A stretch of DNA of 64,000 nucleotides from Planotetraspora sp. A-T 1434 (GTDB lineage: Bacteria > Actinomycetota > Actinomycetes > Streptosporangiales > Streptosporangiaceae): assembly GCF_025420585.1 (NCBI RefSeq), contig NZ_JAOEGB010000009.1, positions 1 through 64,000 on the forward strand, read 5' to 3'. Shown here one piece after another: positions 58,174 to 64,000 of the stretch (positions are counted from its first letter, which is position 1; every line of letters starts with the position of its first letter). The notes under the pieces are model-generated. The model was not told where the DNA came from, did not search any database, and was given only the letters and a program-made list of their open reading frames with translations. A program made the translations under genes and the position numbers.

Positions 58174-59304
58174 TCAGCTTGTGGACTGACGGGTGGCCCG
58201 CTGGTAGACGCGCTGGGTGAGCGTGTTGAAGTAGGGCGAGGAGATGGCGTCCACCCGGCCCCCGCCGTTCAGGTTCCAGGTCAGGCTGGTGATCCCGTTG
58301 AGATACCCGGTCTTCTTGGCGCTGTTGTAGCCGATCACCCAGGGGCCGCCGCTGGCTCCCGAGGTGAAGGCGCAGTCCGGGAGGCGTACTCCATGCTCGA
58401 CCTGCCACGTCGGGGCCGCGGCGAAGCGCTTCTCGGTGACGCCGTAGCACATCTTTACCGTCTGCCCCGAGTAGGGCCGGCTGCCGTCGGGCTGCGCGCC
58501 GGCCGGGTAGCCGAAGGCGAAGACGCCGCGCCCGATCGGCTTGTTGGAGGAGAAGAGGAAGGCGCCCACCTTGTCCTCGAGCAGCCCGGCGTCGACCGAC
58601 CGATACTGCACCTTGCCTCCCGCGGTGTAGGGCTGCCAGGTGAAGCCGCGGTGCACGGTGACGAAGGCGTAGTCGCGGTCGAAGTCGCCCTGCCCCGCGA
58701 AGTCCTCGTGCATGTAGAGCGTGTGACCGACGTAGATCCCGGCGTCGGCCTTGCCCTCGTGGTAGGACGGGATGAAGATCCAGTCCTCGACCGGCTTGTC
58801 CTGCGGCAGGGAGAACGCGCAGTGCCCCGCCGTCGCGACCAGGTTCTTGTACGGCGAGTGCACCGCTGAGGCGGAACACCAGTACTCCTTGTCGCCGACC
58901 TTGAAGAACACTTTGCCGACCATGGGCGGCACGCTCGGATCCTTGGCGCTGCCGTGGGCGGCGCTGGCGGTGGTCGGCCTGGCGCTGAGCGCGGGCCCCA
59001 CCTCAAGGGCGGAGGTCGAGGTCTTCGCGGTGGGCGACGGCTTGGTGCTGGGCTCGTAGATGCTGGCCTGCTTGAGCCGCTCGGGGCTCCAGTAGGACGC
59101 GACCCGCTGCATGTCGGCCGCCGAAGGGGCCAGGGCGAACGAGCTGACCCCGTCCCTGAGCGAGATGTCCTTGAGGGAGATCGACGTGCCTCCCGAGACG
59201 GGCCGCATTGACGCCGGCGCCGCCGTACCGGGGTTCACGAGCATGGCGACCACGCTCGCGGCGGCGACGACGCCACCGATGCTGAGCGCGAGGTGCCTGG
59301 CCAC
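58174..59304 (-). CDS. AP11: secreted trypsin-like serine protease, divergent
   Basis: 376 aa from GTG 59304. N-terminal membrane/signal segment (about 6-24), then a low-complexity Ser/Thr prosegment. His161 (ATAGHC), Asp211 (DFDRDYAFVTV) and Ser318 (SGASGGPW), with Cys286-Cys311 kept. The variable region is short. The calcium loop is eroded (NLNGGGRVD). It lacks the array leader and is as close to general actinobacterial S1B proteases as to AP1-AP10. No Ca-type Asp-rich end. Confidence 0.92.
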   Translation of the reverse strand: MARHLALSIGGVVAAASVVAMLVNPGTAAPASMRPVSGGTSISLKDISLRDGVSSFALAPSAADMQRVASYWSPERLKQASIYEPSTKPSPTAKTSTSALEVGPALSARPTTASAAHGSAKDPSVPPMVGKVFFKVGDKEYWCSASAVHSPYKNLVATAGHCAFSLPQDKPVEDWIFIPSYHEGKADAGIYVGHTLYMHEDFAGQGDFDRDYAFVTVHRGFTWQPYTAGGKVQYRSVDAGLLEDKVGAFLFSSNKPIGRGVFAFGYPAGAQPDGSRPYSGQTVKMCYGVTEKRFAAAPTWQVEHGVRLPDCAFTSGASGGPWVIGYNSAKKTGYLNGITSLTWNLNGGGRVDAISSPYFNTLTQRVYQRATRQSTS

Positions 59305-59516
59305 TGGGAACCTTCCGGCGTGGGGATATCGATCGTAAGGGGTGATTTTTCCAGATCAACACGGTTACGGCCCAGCTTCTTGGCCAGCTCGTTATGAAAC
59401 CAGTGGAACCGAAGGGATCTAGGGGACGTCAGATTTGCCCATGGGCGCGGAGTGGACGCTTGCCCGCAGGTACCCCTCCGGCAAGGCTGACGACCAGCCG
59501 AAACCGGGGGGATCGA

Positions 59517-59978
59517 ATGAAGCCACTCCTTGCTCTACTGGCCAGTACGGCTATCGCCGCCGGCCCCGCGACCGCTTTCGCCACGACGGTGCCTCCACCG
59601 CCGCAGCCGTCGGCGGCCGCGCGAACGACCAATGCGCCGGTGACCACATCCCATCTCGCCGCGCCTCGCGTGCGGGCGATGATCCTGACTTCCGCGAGCG
59701 GAGAGAAGGCGCAGCCGCCGGAGCGCTACGCCCTTCTGAGCTGCACACCGACGGCCGGCGCCCGACTCGCGCGGACCGAGGCGTGTGACCTCCTCGAGAA
59801 GGCCAAGGGCGACCCGGCCAACCTTCAGCCGAGCCGCGACACCTACTGCCCGATGATGTTCAGTCCAGTCACGGTCACGGCGACCGGGATCTGGGACGGC
59901 AGGTTCGTCCGCTTCGAGCACACCTTCGGCAACGCCTGCGAGCTGCGCTCGACGGCGGGCTCGATCTTCGACATCTGA
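59517..59978 (+). CDS. SSI-family subtilisin-like protease inhibitor
   Basis: 153 aa, secreted. Signal peptide ATG 59517 to about AFA-TT; a Pro/Thr-rich linker; inhibitor domain about 50-153. Four Cys at 76, 90, 111 and 141; the 30-residue spacing 111-141 equals Cys71-Cys101 of Streptomyces subtilisin inhibitor. The reactive site aligns as CPM-MFSPV (P1 Met113, P1-prime Met114), compared with CPM-VYDPV in SSI. Domain ends ELRSTAGSIFDI, like the SSI EMNAHGSSVFAF end. Divergent from AP11 and convergent with AP12; a regulator of neighbouring or other extracellular proteases is inferred. Confidence 0.93.
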   Translation: MKPLLALLASTAIAAGPATAFATTVPPPPQPSAAARTTNAPVTTSHLAAPRVRAMILTSASGEKAQPPERYALLSCTPTAGARLARTEACDLLEKAKGDPANLQPSRDTYCPMMFSPVTVTATGIWDGRFVRFEHTFGNACELRSTAGSIFDI

Positions 59979-59990
59979 GCCGCTTGCGAA

Positions 59991-60024
59991 GAGGGCCCGG
60001 TGGATGGACGTCCACCGGGCCCTC
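59991..60024. terminator. bidirectional terminator between SSI gene and AP12
   Basis: GAGGGCCCGGTGGA (59991-60004) and TCCACCGGGCCCTC (60011-60024), perfect 14-bp stem, 6-base loop. Confidence 0.85.
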
Positions 60025-60112
60025 GACGCCTGACCGAATGGCCGTGCGGTCAGAGAGCGCGTGTCACCGCGTACGGATCAGTGCCCGTGCGGGTGAACGC
60101 GGCGCTCAGGCG

Positions 60113-61237
60113 TCAGGGAGTCCACCGGTTGGCGGCCACCTTGTAGACGTCGTAGGTCTCACCGTTGAAGTACGGCGACGAGATCCTGTCGTAGCGGTCG
60201 TTGCCGTCGGTGTCCCAAGCCACGCTGTTGATGCCGTTGAGGTAACCGGTCCGGCTCTTGCTCTTGTAGTTGTACAGCCAGGGACCGCCGCTGGCGCCGG
60301 CGGTCATGCCGCACTTGAACCCGATGTGCTCCTGGATGTTGTACTTGGGAGCCGCCGGCATGGCGCCGGTCTGGCCGTAGCACCACTTCATCGTGCGCCC
60401 GGTGAACGGCCGGTCGCCGTCCGGGTGCGGGCCGGCCGGGTAGCCGAACGAGAAGACCTTCACCTTCGTGCTGCGGTTCCAGGTCAGGCCCTGGCCGCCG
60501 ACGTTGTCGCCCAGGCGGCCGACGGCCGTCTTGGTGAGCTGCCAGGTGTTGCCGACCTTCTGCCACTTGATCTTGAAGCCGGAGGCGACGTTGACGAACG
60601 CGTAGTCGTAGTCGTAGTCCTCCTTCACCACGAAGTCGTCGTGCGCCTGGAACCACTGCGCCGGGTAGATGCCGTAGGGCGCCTTGCCCTCCCACGCCTG
60701 GTCGCCGTCCCAGTACGACGGGATGAAGACCCAGTGGTCGTAGAAGTCGTTGGTCACCGGGTCGTAGATGCAGTGCCCGGCGGTCGCCACGACGTTGTGG
60801 TACCGGCTCTGGACCGACGTGCCGGAGCAGTACTTCCAGCTCCTCGGGTCCAGCGGGTTCTGACCGGGCAGCGTGAAGAACACCCGGCCGACCGTGTTCG
60901 GCAGGTTGACCTGCTTGGTCTTGCCAGACGTCCCCTTCTCCTCGCCGATCGGCGGGACGACGCCGGGCTTGCCGTCGGGGGTCGCCTTGCTGACCTTGCC
61001 GAAGCCCTTGACGGAGTTGCCGAGTTCCTCGGTGTAGTCCTTGGCCGCCCGCAGCCTCTCGGGTGACCAGAAGGCGACCGCGTCGCTGGCCGACTCCGAC
61101 GCCGGCTTGGCGGTGACGTCGTTCGGCCCGGCGCTGATGGCCGCAGCGCTGGAGGCCGACTGGGTGGCGCCGACCACGCCGAACGCGAGAAGCGATCCGG
61201 CGAGGGGGATGGCGAGGCGCCGTGCTCGGGAAATCAT
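60113..61237 (-). CDS. AP12: secreted trypsin-like serine protease, complete triad
   Basis: 374 aa. Signal peptide ends near SAA-AI (about 33). His155 (ATAGHC), Asp211 (YDYDYAFVNV) and Ser317 (AGASGGPW); Cys286-Cys309 kept. Variable region short (about 20 residues). Loop DTDGNDRYD present, identical to AP4-AP8. Extra segment DPRSWKYCSGT before the first Cys. ATG 61237 after AAAGGAG. Carries a version of the leader hairpin with a different, longer loop. Confidence 0.93.
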   Translation of the reverse strand: MISRARRLAIPLAGSLLAFGVVGATQSASSAAAISAGPNDVTAKPASESASDAVAFWSPERLRAAKDYTEELGNSVKGFGKVSKATPDGKPGVVPPIGEEKGTSGKTKQVNLPNTVGRVFFTLPGQNPLDPRSWKYCSGTSVQSRYHNVVATAGHCIYDPVTNDFYDHWVFIPSYWDGDQAWEGKAPYGIYPAQWFQAHDDFVVKEDYDYDYAFVNVASGFKIKWQKVGNTWQLTKTAVGRLGDNVGGQGLTWNRSTKVKVFSFGYPAGPHPDGDRPFTGRTMKWCYGQTGAMPAAPKYNIQEHIGFKCGMTAGASGGPWLYNYKSKSRTGYLNGINSVAWDTDGNDRYDRISSPYFNGETYDVYKVAANRWTP

Positions 61238-61251
61238 GGAGCTCCTTTCCC

Positions 61252-61302
61252 CGGGACGTTTGAGGGTGCGTCCCATTCGTCAGGAAAACGCTCCGAACAT
61301 TA
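61252..61302 (-). promoter_or_regulatory. AP12 promoter -10 and leader hairpin variant
   Basis: TAATGT (61302-61297) and, 22 bases on, TGGGACG with CGTCCCG (61275-61252) around a 10-base unrelated loop. The stem is conserved while the loop is not. Confidence 0.65.
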
Positions 61303-61533
61303 ATGAGCCGATCTTTCCTCTTGCTCCGGATATAACCAGAACAATCAGGAGATTGGCCTATCCGTTATCGATGCCGAGTGGTTATGGGTGCCATCCGCGC
61401 AGCTCAGCGACCATCTGGGCGGGCGGTCGCGCGGATCGCCCTCCCGGTTTACCGGCGATTCTTGACGGGTCTTTCTTCTCATTGATATGGATCCGCATCG
61501 CGGGTTTTGTCTCGTCCCGCAGGTCGATCCTCG

Positions 61534-62034
61534 TCACAAATCGGACGGCCTGTTCGTGGAGAACCAGGTCACCCAGCGGCGCTGCCAGGGGGTCTCGACC
61601 GCGCGGTGGTTGTAGTGCTCGCGGACCCAGGCGACGGCCTCCCCCGGCGGCAGGCCCGCGAGTGTGGCGAGGCAGGCCATGACCGTGCCGGTACGGCCGA
61701 CGCCTCCGTTGCAGGCCACCTCGACCCGCCGTTCCATGCGGGCACGCTCGCGCAGGTCGACGATCGACGCGGCGGCGGCGTTCCAGTCCAGAGGCAGCAG
61801 GAAGTCGGGCCAGCGAACCCACTCGTGCGGCCACTCCAGGGTCGCATCATGGCGGCGCCGCAGCCGGGCGGAGCCCAAGTAGAGCCCGAACTGGGGAAGA
61901 GGTCCGTCCGGCGCGGGAGCCCGCAGGCCCCGCCCGCGCACCCAGATGCCATCGGGCATCTCAATCGCCCCAGTGAGCAACGCCGCCATGTGCCGATTGT
62001 CACGCACCGTCGGGGAGTTGGCGACATTCACCAC
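61534..62034 (-). CDS. protein-tyrosine/dual-specificity phosphatase family protein
   Basis: 166 aa. Cys-based phosphatase loop VACNGGVGRTGTVMACLA near residue 106-123 (C-x5-R, with Ala-Cys for the usual His-Cys), preceded by WPDFLLPLDWNAAAASI, which holds an Asp candidate. GTG 62034 (or 62031) follows AAAGG; ATG 61989 is an alternative. Substrate unknown. Confidence 0.78.
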   Translation of the reverse strand: MVNVANSPTVRDNRHMAALLTGAIEMPDGIWVRGRGLRAPAPDGPLPQFGLYLGSARLRRRHDATLEWPHEWVRWPDFLLPLDWNAAAASIVDLRERARMERRVEVACNGGVGRTGTVMACLATLAGLPPGEAVAWVREHYNHRAVETPWQRRWVTWFSTNRPSDL

Positions 62035-62103
62035 CTTTCGGACACCTTTTCGAAAATACTTGAGTTCAGTGACTGACCCATTACTTTTCGTGTTGACATA
62101 AAC

Positions 62104-62448
62104 ATGTCGGGCGAGGACGCTGGAGCCGTGCGGAGAACCACGGTGCGAATCGACGAGACCCTTCTCAACGAGGCCAAGGCGTTCGCGGCCCGAAACGGCC
62201 GAAGCCTCAACTCAGTAATGGAGGACGCGTTGAAACAGTTGCTCGGCCGGGCGGCCACCGTGAGCGAACGCCCCCGGGTGGAGCTTGTCACGGCTGGTGA
62301 TGCCCTAGATCAGGGCCTGGTCGATCTGAGCCCCGGCGCGATCAAGGAAATGTTGCTGCAGGAGGACACCGAGCACTACTTGGAGGTAATGCGGGATGAG
62401 GCTGCTCGACGTGAACATTCTCGTCAACGCCCATCGACGGGACGCTGA
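62104..62448 (+). CDS. vapB: VapB-type antitoxin
   Basis: 114 aa. Ribbon-helix-helix N-terminus RRTTVRIDETLLNEAKAFAARNGRSLNSVMEDALKQLL, here given by its end residues 10 and 47; C-terminal part (62-114) should wrap the toxin. Overlaps vapC by 53 bp, more than the usual 1-4 bp. No clear ribosome site, so the mRNA may be leaderless. Confidence 0.85.
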   Translation: MSGEDAGAVRRTTVRIDETLLNEAKAFAARNGRSLNSVMEDALKQLLGRAATVSERPRVELVTAGDALDQGLVDLSPGAIKEMLLQEDTEHYLEVMRDEAARREHSRQRPSTGR

Positions 62449-62821
62449 GCGGCACACGGAGTACCGGGCGTATCTCGAAGACCTCGTCCATGGTGACGAG
62501 CCGTATGCGGTGACGGACATGGTGGTGAACGGGTTCATCCGTATCGTGACCCTGCCCCGCCTCCCGAACCGCAGCAGGACCGAGGACGCGTTGCTCTTCG
62601 CCGACCAGATCCGCAACCAGCCGCATGCCACCATCGTGAATCCCGGGGGGCGGCACTGGGGGATCTTCACCCGCCTTTGCAAGGAGACACGGGCAGCGGG
62701 GAAGCTGATCCCGGACGCCTACCTCGCGGCCCTCGCCATCGAGCATGGATGTGAGTTCATCACCTGCGACAAGGACTTCGCGATCTTCCCCGGGCTCCGA
62801 TCGAGGCATCCCCTCAACTGA
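62396..62821 (+). CDS. vapC: VapC-type PIN-domain toxin
   Basis: 141 aa ribonuclease. PIN acidic residues: Asp5 (LLDVNILVNAHRRD), Glu/Asp in TDMVVNGFIRIVTLP, Asp107 (IPDAYLAALAIEHG) and Asp near 124 (ITCDKDFAIFP). Cleaves RNA when not bound by VapB. ATG 62396 lies within vapB. Confidence 0.88.
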   Translation: MRLLDVNILVNAHRRDAERHTEYRAYLEDLVHGDEPYAVTDMVVNGFIRIVTLPRLPNRSRTEDALLFADQIRNQPHATIVNPGGRHWGIFTRLCKETRAAGKLIPDAYLAALAIEHGCEFITCDKDFAIFPGLRSRHPLN

Positions 62822-62908
62822 CGCCTCTCCTGCTGCGCCCGTGCGGGGTTCGGGGTGGCGGCGATCCCCTGACGCGATCTTGGTGCGGTGGCGGAGTAAT
62901 GTTCTGGC

Positions 62909-63871
62909 ATGTTCGCCGTAACCGCCACGCAGACCGACCCGGACAACCCGCTCAAGGGCCTGACGCTGGGGGAACATCCCGAGCCCACGGTCCCCGACGG
63001 GTGGACGACGGTCACCGTCAAGGCCGCCGCGCTGAATCACCACGACCTCTGGACGCTCAAGGGCACGGGCATCCGCCAGGAGCAGCTGCCCATGGTCCTC
63101 GGCTGTGACGCCGCCGGCCTCGACGAGGACGGCAACGAGGTGATCGTCCACTCGGTCATCGGCACACCGGTGAACGGCGACGAGACCCTCGACCCCAAAC
63201 GTTCGCTTCTGTCGGAGGTCCACGACGGAACGTTCGCCGAGAAGGTCGCGGTTCCGAGGCGCAACCTCGTCCCCAAGCCGGCGGCGATCACCTTCGAGGA
63301 GGCCGCCTGCCTGCCCACGGCCTGGCTGACGGCCTATCGCATGCTCTTCGACAAGGCCGGGCTGGAGCCGGGCTCGACCGTGCTGGTCCAGGGCGCAGGT
63401 GGCGGTGTGGCCACGGCTCTGATCGCGCTCGGCCGTGCCGGAGGGTTCCGGATGTGGGCGACGAGCCGCTCAGAGGAGAAGCGCGCCCGAGCCCTGGAGT
63501 TGGGCGCCGACCGGGTGTTCGAGACGGGCGCGAGGTTGCCCGAGCGAGTCGACGCCGTGATGGAGACGGTCGGCGAAGCCACCTGGAACCACTCGCTGAG
63601 CGCGCTGCGCCCCGGCGGCCGGATCGTGACCTGCGGGGCCACGAGTGGCCTGGTGGCTCCCACGCAGCTCGCCCAGGTCTTCTTCCTGCAGAAGTCCATC
63701 ATCGGGTCGACGATGGGCACCCGCGAACAGCTCGCCAGACTGGCGGTCTTCCTGGAGCAGACAGGAGTGCGGCCGGTCATCGACCGCGTCCTCCCGCTGG
63801 CTCAGGCCAAGGACGGCTTCAACGCGATGCACCAGGGCGACCTCTTCGGGAAGATCGTCTTCACCGTCTGA
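62909..63871 (+). CDS. zinc-type/quinone oxidoreductase family (MDR) protein
   Basis: 320 aa medium-chain dehydrogenase/reductase. GroES-like part with AAALNHHDLWTLKGTG near 38, QVLGCDAAGLDEDG near 66; Rossmann VLVQGAGGGVATALIALGR near 158. No structural-zinc Cys cluster, so a quinone oxidoreductase or crotonyl-CoA-reductase-like type is more likely than a zinc dehydrogenase. Confidence 0.9.
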   Translation: MFAVTATQTDPDNPLKGLTLGEHPEPTVPDGWTTVTVKAAALNHHDLWTLKGTGIRQEQLPMVLGCDAAGLDEDGNEVIVHSVIGTPVNGDETLDPKRSLLSEVHDGTFAEKVAVPRRNLVPKPAAITFEEAACLPTAWLTAYRMLFDKAGLEPGSTVLVQGAGGGVATALIALGRAGGFRMWATSRSEEKRARALELGADRVFETGARLPERVDAVMETVGEATWNHSLSALRPGGRIVTCGATSGLVAPTQLAQVFFLQKSIIGSTMGTREQLARLAVFLEQTGVRPVIDRVLPLAQAKDGFNAMHQGDLFGKIVFTV

Positions 63872-63895
63872 TCCGCTGTCTGATCCGCTATACGT

Positions 63896-64000
63896 CTATA
63901 CGTCGAGAAGGGCCCGCCACTCCGGGAGGACGGCCTCGAAGGGGGCGCCCTCCAACAGGGCGGGCTCCTGCGGAGGGGCCTCCAACCGGAGGGCCCCGGT
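63896..64000 (-). CDS. 3-prime end of unidentified gene, cut by window edge
   Basis: The minus-strand frame ending with TAG at 63896-63898 gives about 34 residues ending in LPEWRALLDV, with codon use like coding sequence. Too short to identify. Confidence 0.45.
   Translation of the reverse strand, partial: TGALRLEAPPQEPALLEGAPFEAVLPEWRALLDV

Noticed and set aside
62093-62098. TTGACA just before vapB as a -35 box
   Set aside because: It is only about 10 bp before the start codon, so the matching -10 would fall inside the gene.

Overview
High-GC actinomycete chromosome. The gene set (sigR-rsrA, pdtaS beside whiB1, nickel superoxide dismutase sodN with its maturation protease sodX, rsbW-sigF, a DasR-like regulator, an SSI-type protease inhibitor) and the frequent GTG/TTG starts suggest a sporulating filamentous actinomycete. 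Streptosporangiales is my best guess; it rests on gene content, not on a marker gene.

1-37.9 kb is mostly core chromosome. A fructosamine-kinase-like gene and a low-molecular-weight phosphatase face away from a PHO-box-driven pstSCAB operon, which is followed by an atypical response regulator. Then come hisN, rsgA, aroA, an SRAP peptidase, a DksA-like protein, sigR-rsrA (with a SigR-type promoter of its own), an epimerase, two overlapping HD-domain membrane proteins, a biotin carboxylase with a separate biotinyl carrier, a BsaP-like protein, a PASTA Ser/Thr kinase, a ThDP enzyme, and a biotin cluster (bioF, gntR/dasR-like, bioD, bioB). Next are pdtaS, whiB1, a lipid kinase, rsbW-sigF, sodN/sodX, a CGNR regulator, malic enzyme and an XRE/TPR regulator. 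Four intergenic clusters carry an approximately 22-bp element (core GCATGATCACG) repeated at a 53-bp period.

37.9-61.3 kb is the striking part: twelve paralogous secreted trypsin/V8-like (S1B) serine proteases, all on the minus strand, called AP1-AP12 here by increasing coordinate. All keep the catalytic His and Asp. AP2, AP3, AP9, AP10, AP11 and AP12 keep the nucleophilic Ser; AP1 and AP4-AP8 have lost it (Ile or Leu instead). Between conserved flanks each has a different insert of about 14 to 178 residues. Ten members share one promoter/leader design: a TAnnnT -10 box, then at a fixed distance an 8-bp RNA hairpin, then the ribosome binding site. Seven also have a TGTGA-N6-TCACA palindrome about 270 bp upstream of the start (246 bp for AP10). 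Genes set within the array are an SSI-family subtilisin inhibitor, an MFS transporter, an orphan Phd antitoxin and a decayed AlbA/ATPase regulator. The array looks like a duplicating, gene-converting family with a constant scaffold and a variable surface; its targets are unknown.

61.3-64 kb holds a tyrosine phosphatase, a VapBC pair, a quinone-oxidoreductase-like enzyme and the 3-prime end of an unidentified gene.
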